Source: Pectobacterium polonicum (lineage in GTDB: Bacteria > Pseudomonadota > Gammaproteobacteria > Enterobacterales > Enterobacteriaceae). From it: a stretch of 64,000 nt of DNA. The notes beneath the pieces are model-generated. The model searched no databases. It was not told where the DNA came from and was given only the letters and a program-made list of their open reading frames with translations. Position numbers and translations under genes: made by a program. The stretch covers positions 53,366 through 117,365 of the forward strand of contig NZ_RJTN01000016.1 in assembly GCF_005497185.1 (NCBI RefSeq), read 5' to 3'. This document shows positions 1-10,508 of the stretch, in pieces (the first letter of the stretch is position 1; the number at the start of each line of letters is the position of its first letter).

Positions 1-439
1 CCAATGTGCGAGACAATGTATCGGAGCCGATCACCAGTGCGTATTTCACCGCGCCACTTTTAACATATTGATCGGCAACGCTCAGCGCATAGGTAAAACC
101 TGCACACGCAGCGGCCAGATCGAAAGCAATCGTATCCTTTATCCCTAATAATTGCTGAACCTGACAGGCTGAGCTAGGGAAAGCATGGCTTGATGATGTT
201 GTAGCAACGATTAGAAGGCCAACCTCAGAAGGATCGACATTCGCCATTTCCAGCGCTTTCTGCGCGGCACTGTATCCCATGGTCGCAACGTTTTCATCCG
301 GCGCAGCAATACGGCGCTCACGAATTCCAGTACGTGTGACGATCCATTCGTCCGTCGTTTCCACCATCTTTTCTAAATCAGCGTTTGTCCTGATTTCTTC
401 AGGCAGGTAGCTGCCCGTTCCGATTATTTTTGTATACAT
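1..439 (-). CDS. fabH: 3-oxoacyl-ACP synthase III (KAS III), partial
   Basis: FabH condenses acetyl-CoA with malonyl-ACP to start each fatty-acid chain. Only the N-terminal ~146 residues are in the window; the rest lies beyond base 1. The protein starts [14 protein letters not shown] and reads through the KAS III N-terminal half. It includes the segment LAAACAG, which carries the active-site cysteine (Cys112 in E. coli). The ATG lies 6 bp after the plsX stop, so it is translated in the yceD-rpmF-plsX-fabH cluster known from enterobacteria. The catalytic His and Asn lie outside the window, so integrity of the C-terminal half cannot be judged. Confidence 0.97.
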   Translation of the reverse strand, partial: MYTKIIGTGSYLPEEIRTNADLEKMVETTDEWIVTRTGIRERRIAAPDENVATMGYSAAQKALEMANVDPSEVGLLIVATTSSSHAFPSSACQVQQLLGIKDTIAFDLAAACAGFTYALSVADQYVKSGAVKYALVIGSDTLSRTL

Positions 440-445
440 GTACGC

Positions 446-1492
446 TTAGTCACTCTTGGGTAATACCGCTTCTAGACGAGCGGCAATCCGCTCGGGAAGC
501 TGCCGCCGTACCGTCTGCATTGCCTGTTCAATAGCAACCGCAAACGCTCTCTGGTTTGCTGCACCATGGCTTTTGATTACAGTTCCCCGCAATCCTAGCA
601 GGCATGCGCCATTATATTGATCGGGGTTCAAATGGCCGAAACGCTTTGATAAGCGTTTTTGTAACAAACGCCCCAGCCATTTCAACCACCAGGATCGCTT
701 TTGTTTTTGCCCTGGGCCTGAAGCGGGAGATTTCAGCAGTGACAGGAACATCCTTACCACACCCTCTACCGTTTTCAATGTGACATTACCCACAAAGCCG
801 TCACAGACCATCACATCCGTTTTCCCCGTCAGCAGATCGTTGCCTTCCAGATAACCGATATAATTTATTGATGGTGCCTCTTTTAACTGTGCCGCTGCTT
901 CACGGATAGTGCTCAGCCCTTTGCTTTCTTCTTCACCGATATTCAACAACGCGACCCGAGGATTCGCCAGTCCCAGCACCTCTTCTGCCATCACTGAGCC
1001 CATCACGGCAAACTGAACCAGCATCGTGCTGTCACAGTCAACATTCGCTCCCAGATCCAACACGACTGTTTTTCCGTGTTGCTGGTGAGGTAATACTGAC
1101 ACCAACGCGGGGCGCTCAATGCCTTCCAGTGGCTTAATCAAGAGCTTGGCCAGCCCCATCAGTGCACCGGTGTTGCCAGCACTCACACAGGCCTGTGCTC
1201 GACCGTCTTTAATCAACTCAAGCGCGATGCGCATTGAGGTACCACGGCTCGCGCGAATAGCTTGCGACGGCCTCGCATCACTAGCAATAACCGACTCCGC
1301 CGGAACAACTTCTAAGCGGGAAAGTAAATCAGAATCGACTTTGGCAAGTAATGGAGTAATCGCAGCAGGATCGCCGACTAATAACAAATTGAGAGCTGGA
1401 TTAGAAGCCAGTGCCTGCAATGCAGCAGGCACTGTTACGCAGGGACCAAAATCCCCGCCCATCGCATCTAACGCCAGAGTTAGGCGTGTCAA
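446..1492 (-). CDS. plsX: Phosphate acyltransferase PlsX
   Basis: PlsX makes acyl-phosphate from acyl-ACP, the donor for PlsY in phosphatidic acid synthesis, and acts peripherally at the inner membrane. The protein matches the enterobacterial family over its full length: [16 protein letters not shown] at the N-terminus, then [15 protein letters not shown] and [11 protein letters not shown] chose the TTG at 1492 (348 aa) because it gives the conserved MTRLTLAL start and has an AAGG Shine-Dalgarno 7 nt upstream. An in-frame TTG at 1507 would add five residues. The gene lies between rpmF and fabH on the same strand with very short gaps, so an operon is likely. Confidence 0.96.
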   Translation of the reverse strand: MTRLTLALDAMGGDFGPCVTVPAALQALASNPALNLLLVGDPAAITPLLAKVDSDLLSRLEVVPAESVIASDARPSQAIRASRGTSMRIALELIKDGRAQACVSAGNTGALMGLAKLLIKPLEGIERPALVSVLPHQQHGKTVVLDLGANVDCDSTMLVQFAVMGSVMAEEVLGLANPRVALLNIGEEESKGLSTIREAAAQLKEAPSINYIGYLEGNDLLTGKTDVMVCDGFVGNVTLKTVEGVVRMFLSLLKSPASGPGQKQKRSWWLKWLGRLLQKRLSKRFGHLNPDQYNGACLLGLRGTVIKSHGAANQRAFAVAIEQAMQTVRRQLPERIAARLEAVLPKSD

Positions 1493-1521
1493 GGTATTGC
1501 CTTGCAAATAATTCGCAGGAA

Positions 1522-1692
1522 TTACTTAGCAATAACCTTGCGACCGCGGTAGTAACCGTCCGCAGTGATGTGGTGACGCAGGTGAGTTTCGCCAGAAACT
1601 TTATCTACGGATACAGAAGAGGTAGTCAGCGCATCATGTGAACGACGCATACCACGTTTGGAACGGCTAGGTTTGTTTTGTTGTACGGCCAT
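1522..1692 (-). CDS. rpmF: 50S ribosomal protein L32
   Basis: The conceptual protein has 56 residues. It starts [20 protein letters not shown] and ends [10 protein letters not shown], the standard basic bacterial L32 of the large ribosomal subunit. It is of the enterobacterial type, lacking the zinc-ribbon cysteines seen in some other phyla. It lies 16 bp downstream of yceD and 29 bp upstream of the plsX start. That is the classic enterobacterial arrangement, which couples a ribosomal protein gene to phospholipid and fatty-acid genes. The ATG at 1692 is preceded by AAGGAG (in AGTAAGGAGTAAGGTCC on the coding strand). Confidence 0.97.
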   Translation of the reverse strand: MAVQQNKPSRSKRGMRRSHDALTTSSVSVDKVSGETHLRHHITADGYYRGRKVIAK

Positions 1693-1708
1693 GGACCTTA
1701 CTCCTTAA

Positions 1709-2230
1709 TTACTTACGCTTTAAACTGGCTAATACGGCAAACGGATTCGGTTTTTCCGCCTCTGCAGGCAGTTGACCAAAAACCATGTCCGCTTCGGACA
1801 CTTCACAGTGTTCAGAATCATGCACCGGGGCGATAGGCAACATCAGAATAATTTCATCTTCAATCATTGCCAGCAGATCGACTTCGCCAAATTCATCAAC
1901 GCCGATCGGCTCATACGCTTCCGGTAACGCTTCGGCCTGCTCATCATTGACGACCGGGCTGAAACAGAATGTCGCATGGACTTGATGTTCAAACGGCTTT
2001 CCGCAACGTTGACACATCAGTGTGACCGTAACGTCAGCGTTACCGTCAATCACTGCCAGACGCTGATTATCAATATTGAAAGATAAAGAGGCCTGAACAT
2101 CACTATCCACACTCACCACTGATTCGGCAACACGCTCTACTTGTTCAGCCGAATAGATACCGACGTAATCTAAACGCTTCTGAGCAGTGCGGACCGCATC
2201 AAGGGTTAAGGGTAATTTTACCTTTTGCAT
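1709..2230 (-). CDS. yceD: YceD, 23S rRNA accumulation protein (DUF177)
   Basis: This is a 173-aa protein of the DUF177/YceD family, conserved upstream of rpmF in bacteria and needed for normal 23S rRNA accumulation in E. coli and plants. It starts [20 protein letters not shown]. It has a conserved CQRCGKPF segment near residue 95, an acidic stretch [16 protein letters not shown] and a C-terminal [12 protein letters not shown]. The biochemical function is not settled. It is the first gene of the yceD-rpmF-plsX-fabH unit, and its promoter probably lies in the 140-bp gap shared with divergent yceF. Confidence 0.95.
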   Translation of the reverse strand: MQKVKLPLTLDAVRTAQKRLDYVGIYSAEQVERVAESVVSVDSDVQASLSFNIDNQRLAVIDGNADVTVTLMCQRCGKPFEHQVHATFCFSPVVNDEQAEALPEAYEPIGVDEFGEVDLLAMIEDEIILMLPIAPVHDSEHCEVSEADMVFGQLPAEAEKPNPFAVLASLKRK

Positions 2231-2370
2231 AGGGCGCGCATATTAACGTCGTAACGACATAGAGTCAAAGAAAAAGGCAGTGATGCACCACCTTTCACCA
2301 ATATTCGCTTCCAGAGCGGCGCACAGTTTAAAATGCCTTTCATCATTACGCTACGGTTTATCAAAAAATT

Positions 2371-2955
2371 ATGCAGCAGATTGTTCTCGCCTCAACCTCA
2401 CCTTACCGTCGAGCCTTATTGGAAAAGCTCGCGATCCCTTTTGTTTGCGCATCACCAGATATCGATGAAACCCCTCCCCCCGGAGAAAACGCTGTCGATC
2501 TCGTGATCCGCCTTGCTGAAAGCAAAGCACGAGTGCTGGCCGCGCACTACCCCAATCACCTGATTATCGGTTCCGATCAGGTTTGCGTCCTTGGGAACGC
2601 GATAACAGGAAAACCGCATAATAAGGGTAACGCAACACGCCAGTTACAGCAGGCCAGCGGAAAGTGTGTTTCCTTCTTCACGGGTTTAGCGCTCTTCAAT
2701 AGCGCAACCCAAGAAATACAGAGCCTCGCAGAGCCATTTGACGTGCATTTTCGTACGCTAACGGAAGCGGAAATTGACGGTTATCTGGAGAAAGAGCAGC
2801 CGTGGAACTGCGCGGGCAGCTTTAAAAGCGAAGGATTGGGCATTGCCCTCTTTGAGCGATTGTCGGGACGAGATCCTAATACACTCATTGGGTTACCTTT
2901 AATCGCGCTGATACAGATGTTACAAAAGGAAGGCGTGAATCCACTGGTGGTATAA
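2371..2955 (+). CDS. yceF: Maf-family m7GTP pyrophosphatase YceF
   Basis: This 194-aa Maf/HAM1-fold nucleotide pyrophosphatase has the Maf signature [14 protein letters not shown] at residues 7-20. The active-site aspartate is in IIGSDQVCV, followed by the ITGKPHN segment. The E. coli orthologue hydrolyses 7-methyl-GTP to the monophosphate and is a housecleaning enzyme. The match runs to the C-terminus ([19 protein letters not shown]). It is divergent from yceD. No strong Shine-Dalgarno precedes the ATG, and there is an A-rich stretch instead. The start is nonetheless supported by the family N-terminus. Confidence 0.95.
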   Translation: MQQIVLASTSPYRRALLEKLAIPFVCASPDIDETPPPGENAVDLVIRLAESKARVLAAHYPNHLIIGSDQVCVLGNAITGKPHNKGNATRQLQQASGKCVSFFTGLALFNSATQEIQSLAEPFDVHFRTLTEAEIDGYLEKEQPWNCAGSFKSEGLGIALFERLSGRDPNTLIGLPLIALIQMLQKEGVNPLVV

Positions 2956-3013
2956 AACGAATCGGGATAGCCCAATAGAAAGCTACCCCGATAGATAAAA
3001 GCGGCGTGAATGA

Positions 3014-3970
3014 TTAGCTTTTTGTCTTGCGCAACGCTTGTAAACAGCGCCGTAGCCCGCTATCCAATGGCGCTTCGACTCTCAGCGTTTCACCCGTGTT
3101 CGGATGTTCAAAACGTAGCGCCTGCGCATGCAGGAATAGACGTTTTAATCCCGTGTCCTTTAGTTGTTCATCGAATTCGCGATCGCCGTAACGGTCATCA
3201 AACGCGATGGGGTGCCCAGCATACTGGGCATGTACACGAATTTGATGTGTACGCCCAGTAACAGGGCTCGCCCGCACCAGCGTCGCGTGTTCAAAACGTT
3301 CTTCGATTTTAAAGCGCGTTTCTGACGGTTTACCGTCGCTGTTTACCCGAACTATGCGTTCACCACTTTGCAGGATATTTTTCAGCAGTGGCGCCTGAAC
3401 AACTTTGCAATGTGACTGCCATTGACCGCGAACTAGCGCCAGATAGTCCTTTTGCATCCCTTTCAGCCGCAGCTGTTCGTGCAGAGAACGCAAGGCCGAA
3501 CGTTTTTTGGCGACCAGTAAAACGCCTGAAGTATCGCGATCGAGGCGATGTACCAATTCCAGAAAACGCGCTTCCGGGCGTAAAGCACGCAGCCCTTCAA
3601 TCACACCGAAACTTAAGCCACTGCCGCCATGCACGGCCGTACCTGAAGGCTTGTTCAGCACCAACAGGTAGTCATCTTCATAAATAATACACTCAGCCAA
3701 TGCCGCCACTTTGCCAAGACTGGCAGAAACAGGTGTTTCATCGCGTTCTGCCTGTCGCACAGGCGGAATTCGAATGACATCACCGTCGAGCAATTTATAC
3801 TCCGGCTTGACCCGTTTCTTATTTATCCTTACCTCACCTTTTCGCAAGATACGGTAAACCATGCTTTTAGGCACACCCTTTAAGTGGGTATGCAAAAAAT
3901 TATCGATACGCTGCCCCGCTTCATCTGCGGAGATCGTCACAAATTGTACTGAAGGATTATCTGTTTTCAT
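3014..3970 (-). CDS. rluC: 23S rRNA pseudouridine synthase RluC (955/2504/2580)
   Basis: RluC isomerises U955, U2504 and U2580 of 23S rRNA to pseudouridine. The 318-aa protein has an N-terminal S4 RNA-binding domain (about residues 10-75, including KSMVYRILRKGEVR) and an RluA-type catalytic domain. The catalytic Asp is in HRLDRDTSGVLLVAKKR, and RTHQIRVH follows. I placed the start at the ATG at 3970 (MKTDNPSVQ), which matches the E. coli N-terminus; an in-frame codon at 3994 would add eight unsupported residues. It is divergent from rne, as in E. coli. Confidence 0.96.
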   Translation of the reverse strand: MKTDNPSVQFVTISADEAGQRIDNFLHTHLKGVPKSMVYRILRKGEVRINKKRVKPEYKLLDGDVIRIPPVRQAERDETPVSASLGKVAALAECIIYEDDYLLVLNKPSGTAVHGGSGLSFGVIEGLRALRPEARFLELVHRLDRDTSGVLLVAKKRSALRSLHEQLRLKGMQKDYLALVRGQWQSHCKVVQAPLLKNILQSGERIVRVNSDGKPSETRFKIEERFEHATLVRASPVTGRTHQIRVHAQYAGHPIAFDDRYGDREFDEQLKDTGLKRLFLHAQALRFEHPNTGETLRVEAPLDSGLRRCLQALRKTKS

Positions 3971-4552
3971 GATGCGCGATTCTAAATAGAGCAACCCGAT
4001 AGCGCCACTTCTTTTTCTGTGCTTAACTGTGTGTCTGACTTATGAAGATATTGTTGCACTTACGGATGCGTTGGGCTGTAGCACCAAACCCTGTCCGTTT
4101 TGGTGATCACAACAGAACTATCTTTATACAGACAGGCAAAGTCACCTTGCTATAACGGTATCAGCAGTGGAATAATGCTTTTGCGTTTCCCACGCGGATT
4201 TCCGATAGAACAAGGGGAAATTGCGAAATTATTAAATTTGCCTGATGACGCACACACGCAGCAATGGCGTAAGACGTAATGCGAAATCAAGCAGTTAGCG
4301 GGCTGCGGATTGCAGCTTGGCCGGCAAATGGAATCAGATCTGGCGACATTATTCAGAAGCTGTTCCCTCAGTAAATGCGCTGTTTTCCATAAGCAAACAC
4401 AGGCTACCGAAACATGCGTCTCTATGCAGGCGACAACCGGGAGGTTGACGTCCCTGCGATAAGCCACGAGGCCATCGGTTCACTCCGGTCATGCGGTTCT
4501 TTTGTCCGCAGCTCTATCAATAATGCAAGTAAAAATAACGAGTAAGTTGAAG
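3971..4552 (+). promoter_or_regulatory. rluC-rne intergenic region with long rne leader
   Basis: This 582-bp stretch without a convincing gene separates divergent rluC and rne. In E. coli rne has a 361-nt leader whose hairpins let RNase E degrade its own mRNA. The equivalent region here contains a clear hairpin, GCTGC-GGATT-GCAGC, at 4302-4316, followed by further GC-rich structured sequence to about 4500. Assigning this as the autoregulatory rne 5' element rests on position and family knowledge. An open frame of 105 codons on the minus strand (4150-4467) has no recognisable protein and I treat it as spurious. Confidence 0.65.
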
Positions 4553-7500
4553 ATGAAAAGAATGTTAATTAACGCAACTCAGCAGGAAGAGTTGCGTGTT
4601 GCCTTGGTTGATGGTCAACGGCTGTATGATTTGGATATTGAAAGCCCAGGTCATGAACAGAAGAAAGCAAATATCTACAAAGGTAAAATCACTCGCATCG
4701 AACCCAGTCTTGAAGCGGCTTTTGTTGATTACGGCGCTGAAAGGCACGGTTTCCTCCCTCTTAAAGAAATCGCCCGCGAATACTTCCCCAGCAACTATGC
4801 TTCCCATGGTCGTCCGAACATTAAAGACGTGTTACGTGAAGGTCAGGAAGTTATTGTTCAGGTAGACAAAGAAGAGCGTGGCAACAAAGGTGCAGCGCTG
4901 ACCACCTTTATCAGTCTGGCGGGTAGTTACCTGGTCTTAATGCCGAATAACCCTCGCGCAGGCGGTATCTCACGCCGAATCGAAGGTGACGATCGTACTG
5001 AGCTCAAAGAAGCATTGGGATCGTTACAACTGCCTGATGGCATGGGACTCATTGTTCGTACGGCTGGTGTGGGTAAATCCGCTGAAGCACTGCAATGGGA
5101 TCTGGCTTTCCGTCTGAAACACTGGGACGCGATCAAAAAAGCCGCTGAAGGTCGCCAGGCACCGTTCCTGATTCATCAGGAAAGTAACGTGATCGTCCGT
5201 GCTTTCCGTGATTATCTGCGCCCAGACATTGGCGAGATTTTGATCGACAACCCCAAAATTCTCGATCTGGCGAAAGAACATATTTCTGCGCTGGGTCGCC
5301 CTGACTTCAGCAGCAAAATCAAATTGTACAGTGGTGAAATTCCGCTTTTCAGCCACTATCAGATCGAATCGCAGATTGAATCGGCTTTCCAACGTGAAGT
5401 TCGCTTGCCGTCCGGCGGTTCTATTGTTATCGATACGACCGAAGCGCTGACTGCAATTGATATCAACTCCGCCCGCGCAACACGCGGTGGTGATATTGAA
5501 GAGACGGCATTTAATACGAACCTTGAAGCCGCAGATGAAATTGCCCGCCAACTTCGCCTGCGTGACCTCGGTGGCCTGATCGTTATCGACTTCATCGATA
5601 TGACCCCAGTTCGTCACCAACGCGAAGTTGAAAACCGCCTACGTGATTCAGTACGCCAAGATCGTGCGCGTATTCAGATCGGTCGGATTTCCCGTTTCGG
5701 TCTGCTGGAAATGTCACGTCAGCGTCTGAGCCCTTCACTGGGCGAATCCAGCCATCACGTTTGCCCGCGCTGTAGCGGCACAGGGACAATTCGTGATAAT
5801 GAATCACTTTCACTGTCGATTCTTCGCCTGATTGAAGAAGAAGCACTGAAAGAAAACACCAAAGAAGTTCACGCCATCGTTCCAGTCCAGATTGCGTCTT
5901 ATTTGCTGAACGAAAAGCGTGATGCCGTCAACGCCATTGAGAAACGTCAGGGTGGTGTGCGCGCGATCATCGTGCCACACGACGGTATGCAAACACCGCA
6001 CTACTCTGTGGTTCGTGTCCGTAAAGGCGAAGAAAAACCGACGCTCAGTTATCTGTTGCCTCAGCGTTTGGAAACGGAAACGCAGCAACTGCAAGATGAA
6101 CAAACGATCGAACGTAAACAGCCTGAGCAACCCGCTTTAGCAACGTTCAGTATGGCTGAAATGCCGGCAGAAACTGCACCACCGGTTGCCAAAGCAGCTC
6201 CGGTGGTAGCGAAAGCCGCAGAAGAGGCTCAGCCTGGCCTCATTAGCCGTTTCTTCGGTGCTTTAAAAAGCGTCTTTGCTTCTGAACCAGCAGCAAAAGT
6301 AGCGGATAGCGTTGACGAGAAGAAAGCCGAAGAAGAGAAGTCTACTGAAGGCCAACGCTCTGAACGTCGTAATTCACGCCGTCAGAGTAATAATCGCCGT
6401 GACCGTGGCTCTCGTGACAATCGTGACAATCGTGACAATCGTGACAATCGTGAACAGCGTGATGATCAGCGCCGTAACAAGCGACAAAACGACGAAACGG
6501 TTGCGGAAAACCGCGTTACGGAAAATGTGGAAAAAGCGGGCTCGGAAGAACATCCGCGCCGTGAACCGCGTGCTGAACGTCAGCGTCGTCGTCAGGATGA
6601 GCGCCGCCCAGCTCAGACAGAGGAAAAAGTTCAACCAGCAACCCCTGATTCCGATGACAATGCAGCCGATCAGGATAAACCGACTCCGGTTATGCAACGC
6701 CGTCAACGCCGTCAGTTAACGCAGAAAGTACGTGTTCAGTCTGAAGCGCAGCAGGATACGCTCTCTGATAACGCAGCACCGGTGGCGGAAGCATCCGAAC
6801 TGGCTCAGTCTTACGTTAAGCCAAACAATGCTGCGATAGACACCAACGAGAGCGATAACGAGCAAAACGATGCAAACCGTGCTAATGGCGAAAATGGCGG
6901 TATGCCACGTCGTTCGCGTCGTTCACCTCGCCACCTGCGTGTTAGCGGCCAGCGCCGCCGTCGTTATCGTGATGAGCGTTACCCGTCTCAGTCGCCAATG
7001 CAGTTGGAATTTGCTGCCGCGTCACCGGAAATGGCATCAGGAAAAGTATGGGTTAGCTATCCTGTCGCACAACCGCAGCAGGCTGAAAACCAACAGTTGG
7101 AAGAGAACGTAGCAGCAATTGAAACACCGCTGTTACCTGCCTTTGTCGAATCCGCAGTGACTGCACAAACTGACACAGTGGAATCCAACGCGGTTGAAAA
7201 CGTCGCGATTACTGAAGCGGTAGTTCACGAAGAAGCCGCTGTCACCGCAACAGCACAATCTGCCGACGTTATCCAGGATAGCAATGTAGCGGATGTCGAC
7301 CTGAACTCTGTGGATGAAAACATCGTTGTCGAACCAGTAGTTACTGAGAATACGGCTATCGATGATGTCATCGCAGCGGCTGCTGTGAGTGCGGTTGAAG
7401 AAGCAAAAGCTGTTGAGGTTGATGATACTGTTACGCTTCAGGCAGTTGAAGACACACAGACCGTTGAAACTGTCGTTGCTGAAGAAAAACTGGCAGATGA

Positions 7501-7876
7501 TATCGCTGACGCGACTGAAACAACTGATGTGGCAGCGTCAGTTTCTACCCCGGCGGTTTCGGAAGTACAGGAAGTCAGCCAACCACAAAGCGTTCAGGAT
7601 GAGCTGGCGATCGCTACCAGCACACCAGTGGTTGTAGAAGAATCTGCCGCGAACGTAACAAAAGCTGTGACTATCGTTGAGCTGCCTCGCTATAAGCTCC
7701 ATGCGACGGCACCAATGACTAAAGCCCCAGCGCCGGCATACAACGCCGAACCTGCTCGACACAGTGATTGGGTACGCCCGACCTATCCATTCTCTGGGAA
7801 AGGCTCGGCAGGCGGCCATACCGCAGTTAACCAATCAACTGCGCCAGCAACCAAACCTGCGCCAGTCAACGAGTAA
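4553..7876 (+). CDS. rne: Ribonuclease E
   Basis: RNase E is the endonuclease that initiates mRNA decay and processes 9S rRNA and tRNA precursors. It is the scaffold of the membrane-bound degradosome. The 1107-aa protein starts [20 protein letters not shown], so the ATG at 4553 is preferred over codons further upstream. Its N-terminal half (~1-530) has the S1 domain, catalytic [13 protein letters not shown] metal site ([13 protein letters not shown]) and Zn-link cysteines CPRCSGTG. The C-terminal half has the membrane segment [15 protein letters not shown], Arg-rich RNA-binding regions including [19 protein letters not shown], and an acidic Ala/Val/Glu-rich stretch. The C-terminus [12 protein letters not shown]...GGHTA is the conserved PNPase-binding end. 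A strong hairpin terminator follows at 7894. Confidence 0.98.
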   Translation: MKRMLINATQQEELRVALVDGQRLYDLDIESPGHEQKKANIYKGKITRIEPSLEAAFVDYGAERHGFLPLKEIAREYFPSNYASHGRPNIKDVLREGQEVIVQVDKEERGNKGAALTTFISLAGSYLVLMPNNPRAGGISRRIEGDDRTELKEALGSLQLPDGMGLIVRTAGVGKSAEALQWDLAFRLKHWDAIKKAAEGRQAPFLIHQESNVIVRAFRDYLRPDIGEILIDNPKILDLAKEHISALGRPDFSSKIKLYSGEIPLFSHYQIESQIESAFQREVRLPSGGSIVIDTTEALTAIDINSARATRGGDIEETAFNTNLEAADEIARQLRLRDLGGLIVIDFIDMTPVRHQREVENRLRDSVRQDRARIQIGRISRFGLLEMSRQRLSPSLGESSHHVCPRCSGTGTIRDNESLSLSILRLIEEEALKENTKEVHAIVPVQIASYLLNEKRDAVNAIEKRQGGVRAIIVPHDGMQTPHYSVVRVRKGEEKPTLSYLLPQRLETETQQLQDEQTIERKQPEQPALATFSMAEMPAETAPPVAKAAPVVAKAAEEAQPGLISRFFGALKSVFASEPAAKVADSVDEKKAEEEKSTEGQRSERRNSRRQSNNRRDRGSRDNRDNRDNRDNREQRDDQRRNKRQNDETVAENRVTENVEKAGSEEHPRREPRAERQRRRQDERRPAQTEEKVQPATPDSDDNAADQDKPTPVMQRRQRRQLTQKVRVQSEAQQDTLSDNAAPVAEASELAQSYVKPNNAAIDTNESDNEQNDANRANGENGGMPRRSRRSPRHLRVSGQRRRRYRDERYPSQSPMQLEFAAASPEMASGKVWVSYPVAQPQQAENQQLEENVAAIETPLLPAFVESAVTAQTDTVESNAVENVAITEAVVHEEAAVTATAQSADVIQDSNVADVDLNSVDENIVVEPVVTENTAIDDVIAAAAVSAVEEAKAVEVDDTVTLQAVEDTQTVETVVAEEKLADDIADATETTDVAASVSTPAVSEVQEVSQPQSVQDELAIATSTPVVVEESAANVTKAVTIVELPRYKLHATAPMTKAPAPAYNAEPARHSDWVRPTYPFSGKGSAGGHTAVNQSTAPATKPAPVNE
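6413..6448 (+). repeat. Four tandem 9-bp repeats inside rne
   Basis: Four perfect head-to-tail copies of CGTGACAAT occur in frame with rne. They encode repeated Arg-Asp-Asn triplets in the Arg-rich linker of the degradosome scaffold. A partial, divergent copy follows (CGTGAACAG). Because the unit is 9 bp, gain or loss of copies keeps the frame open. Confidence 0.9.
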
Positions 7877-7893
7877 CGCTGACGTTTATAGAC

Positions 7894-7921
7894 AAAAACC
7901 CGCCAATTGGCGGGTTTTTTT
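7894..7921 (+). terminator. rne intrinsic terminator (bidirectional)
   Basis: A 16-bp perfect palindrome, CCCGCCAATTGGCGGG (7899-7914), is preceded by five A and followed by seven T. It lies between the convergent rne stop and the stop of the ABM-family gene, so it can terminate both transcripts. Confidence 0.9.
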
Positions 7922-7936
7922 ATGGGCAGCCTTTTA

Positions 7937-8224
7937 TTAGCCTAAAAAATTCAATTGCTTGATATCTACACTGTCCGTTTTGCCACTCAATTCAGCCAAC
8001 AGACTTTTAAAGTGTGCGCTTTGTTCATGTGATGCCAAAGCATCCCGATCTTTCCAGCGCTCGAAGAACACAAATGAACCGGGCTTATCCACGACTTCAT
8101 GCAGATCATATTGCACATTACCCGCTTCCTGTCGGCTAGGTGATACCACGCGCTTTAGCGTTGCGGTAACATCAGCAATGAACTCAGCCTTTGCCTGAAT
8201 AGTGGCAACAATACGAATTTCCAT
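7937..8224 (-). CDS. Putative quinol monooxygenase / ABM-domain protein
   Basis: This is a 95-aa single-domain protein of the antibiotic biosynthesis monooxygenase (dimeric alpha+beta barrel) fold. The family pattern is visible: MEIRIVATIQAKAEF, then EAGNVQYDLHE, SFVFFERWKDRDALASHEQS and AHFKSLL. YgiN-type relatives oxidise quinols, and others are cofactor-free monooxygenases. The substrate here is unknown. The ATG at 8224 is chosen because AAGGG lies 6 nt upstream; the ATG at 8230 would abut the Shine-Dalgarno. The gene is monocistronic, divergent from pyrC and convergent with rne. Confidence 0.85.
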   Translation of the reverse strand: MEIRIVATIQAKAEFIADVTATLKRVVSPSRQEAGNVQYDLHEVVDKPGSFVFFERWKDRDALASHEQSAHFKSLLAELSGKTDSVDIKQLNFLG

Positions 8225-8408
8225 ATACATCCCTTGTTTATCAATGAAAAGATAATGCTATCAGATGCCAATCGACGCTTAATTTCAAGCATTCATCAAC
8301 AAACGGATGCATTCAAATGGCTTTACGCTTATCCTTATCCCCCGCCGTATCAGTCCCAAAACCAACCGAAAGACGCTGTTTTTCTACTGACCGCCGGAGC
8401 GCAATTCC

Positions 8409-9452
8409 ATGACCGCACAGCCCACTATTCTTAAAATCCGTCGTCCTGACGATTGGCACATTCACCTACGTGACGATCGGATGCTGGAAACCGTTCTCCC
8501 CTATACCAGCCGTTTCTTCGGCCGTGCGATTGTTATGCCCAACCTGACGCCGCCGATTACCAGCGTAGCCAGCGCGATTGCGTATCGTCAGCGTATTTTA
8601 GCCGCGGTTCCGCAGGGGGATAACTTTCATCCGCTGATGACGTGCTACCTGACTGATGCACTCGATGCCAATGAGATCGTGAGCGGCTTTGAGCAAGGTG
8701 TATTTACCGCTGCCAAACTCTACCCAGCCAACGCGACAACGAACTCCAGCCATGGCGTAACCAGCGTCGCCAATATCTCCGGTATTCTGGAGAAAATGCA
8801 GAAAATTGGCATGCCATTGCTCATTCACGGTGAAGTGACCGACCCCGCCATTGATATTTTCGATCGGGAAGCGCGCTTCATCGAAACTGTACTGGAGCCG
8901 TTACGCCAACAATTCCCTGAGCTGAAAGTCGTCCTTGAACACATCACGACGAAAGAAGCAGCGCAGTACGTTGTTGCAGGCAATGATTATCTCGCGGCAA
9001 CCATTACCCCTCAGCACTTAATGTTTAATCGCAATCATATGCTAGTTGGTGGCGTTCGCCCTCACCTGTATTGCTTACCAATCCTAAAACGTAACACACA
9101 CCAGCAGGCGCTGCGTGAAGCGGTTGCTGGCGGCTGTGATCGGCTTTTCCTCGGCACGGATTCCGCGCCCCATGCAAAACACAGAAAAGAGTCCAGCTGC
9201 GGTTGTGCAGGTGTATTCAATGCTCAGGCGGCATTAAGCACCTATGCCACCGTTTTTGAAGAAATGAACGCGCTGGATAAACTCGAAGCATTCTGCTCCC
9301 TGAACGGCCCACGTTTTTATGACCTGCCGGTAAACGACAGCTGGATTGAGCTTCATCGTGAAACCGTCACGTTCCCCGAAGAAATTGCTCTCGGCGACGA
9401 ATCGCTAATCCCCTTCCTGGCTGGCCAAAGCCTCAACTGGTCAGTCCGTTAA
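8409..9452 (+). CDS. pyrC: Dihydroorotase (class II)
   Basis: PyrC closes carbamoyl-aspartate to dihydroorotate in pyrimidine synthesis. The 347-aa protein carries the dinuclear zinc site: HIHLRDD near residue 16 (two metal His) and [15 protein letters not shown] with the carboxylated Lys. Metal histidines are in LIHGEV and LEHITTK, and the catalytic Asp is in FLGTDSAPH. It matches the E. coli enzyme end to end. GGAG lies 9 nt before the ATG. E. coli pyrC is controlled by PurR and by CTP/GTP-dependent start-site switching. I could not recognise either signal with confidence in the 184 bp upstream. Confidence 0.97.
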   Translation: MTAQPTILKIRRPDDWHIHLRDDRMLETVLPYTSRFFGRAIVMPNLTPPITSVASAIAYRQRILAAVPQGDNFHPLMTCYLTDALDANEIVSGFEQGVFTAAKLYPANATTNSSHGVTSVANISGILEKMQKIGMPLLIHGEVTDPAIDIFDREARFIETVLEPLRQQFPELKVVLEHITTKEAAQYVVAGNDYLAATITPQHLMFNRNHMLVGGVRPHLYCLPILKRNTHQQALREAVAGGCDRLFLGTDSAPHAKHRKESSCGCAGVFNAQAALSTYATVFEEMNALDKLEAFCSLNGPRFYDLPVNDSWIELHRETVTFPEEIALGDESLIPFLAGQSLNWSVR

Positions 9453-9520
9453 TCGACAAGCCCATCAGCATTATGCCGATGGGCTAAATTTTAGTGCGTG
9501 TCTTGTTCTTCATTCACAAT

Positions 9521-9540
9521 AACTGTATAAATAAACAGTT
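9521..9540 (+). promoter_or_regulatory. LexA box of dinI
   Basis: AACTGTATAAATAAACAGTT contains CTG-N10-CAG with an A/T-only spacer, the LexA operator pattern. It lies 18 bp upstream of the dinI ATG, so SOS induction of dinI is expected. Confidence 0.9.
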
Positions 9541-9558
9541 TAAAATTTGGAGGTCAGC

Positions 9559-9798
9559 ATGCGCGTAGAAATCACTCTTGCAAAGACAACGCCTTTACCC
9601 GCTGGTGCAGTCGACGCACTCAAGCATGAGCTGGAAAAGCGTATTCACAAAATTTATCCCGACACGCCCATTCAAGTTCGTTATGCATCCGCTAATAGCC
9701 TGACAGTGATGGGCGCAGGCAAAGATGACAAAGATCGTATCTCTGAAATCTTGCAGGAAACGTGGGAAAGTGCCGATGATTGGTTTGCAGCAGAGTAA
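9559..9798 (+). CDS. dinI: DNA damage-inducible protein DinI
   Basis: DinI binds RecA filaments and tunes the SOS response, stabilising filaments and limiting UmuD cleavage. The 79-aa protein starts MRVEITLAKTTPLPAGAVDAL and ends DRISEILQETWESADDWFAAE, closely matching E. coli DinI, including the acidic C-terminal helix that contacts RecA. The ATG at 9559 is preceded by GGAGG. A LexA box sits directly upstream. It lies next to pyrC, as in E. coli but here co-directional. Confidence 0.96.
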   Translation: MRVEITLAKTTPLPAGAVDALKHELEKRIHKIYPDTPIQVRYASANSLTVMGAGKDDKDRISEILQETWESADDWFAAE

Positions 9799-9886
9799 TC
9801 TAAAGCTTGAAAGATAACGAAGACATAGGCTGTAATGGCAGTTTAAAGCGGCATTCCGCCATGTGCTACGATCGAGGGTATCTATT

Positions 9887-10144
9887 ATGACGGTAGAAAA
9901 ACCAGAAGAGGCAATGACATTCGGGGAATTGCTGGAGCTGATTGGCGAGCAGCAGCGCAAGATCGATGCTCTGGAGCTCGCTTTCTCATCCCTGGCATTC
10001 TGCTTCGATGAAAAAGCAAACAAACTGATGATTCACAATCTGACGTTGGAATCTCAGAATGAGAATCGGGACCCTACTGTGAAGAAATACCTTGCCCGAC
10101 TGGCTGCCGCATTAGAGAAAAATGCTGGGTCCAGCACGGAATAG
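9887..10144 (+). CDS. Small helical protein, possible IraP-like anti-adaptor
   Basis: An 85-aa acidic, helix-rich protein starting MTVEKPEEAMTFGEL. GAGGG lies 8 nt before the ATG at 9887, so translation is plausible. The core ELLELIGEQQRKIDALE looks like a short coiled coil, followed by a second helical stretch ending VKKYLARLAAALE. Layout and length recall IraP, the RssB anti-adaptor that stabilises RpoS (ELL...KLA...VEALE..., then YVKKLL). Identity is low, so the assignment is tentative. It follows dinI by 88 bp on the same strand and might be partly co-transcribed. Confidence 0.55.
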   Translation: MTVEKPEEAMTFGELLELIGEQQRKIDALELAFSSLAFCFDEKANKLMIHNLTLESQNENRDPTVKKYLARLAAALEKNAGSSTE

Positions 10145-10227
10145 TGGCTCTACCGCCCCAGTAGCTGAACCTTCGGGATGGAAATCTATTCGTCCCGACA
10201 CCTCATTAGGTACATTACTTATCTCTC

Positions 10228-10354
<127 letters not shown>

Positions 10355-10508
10355 TCATTCCTAAGATGTAATCTTTTTACGAAAAATTGAAAATATTTCC
10401 CATAAATTAAATAAGCAGCAGTATACTGATAAAGCTCGTTTAAGAATAATGAGCCACCTGAAGCCTCGTTAGTCACTCATGTTAGTAACTAGTCAATAAG
10501 GGGTATTT

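Noticed and set aside
4150..4467. 105-codon minus-strand frame in the rne leader
   Set aside because: No ribosome site or homologue recognised, and it lies opposite a known structured leader region.
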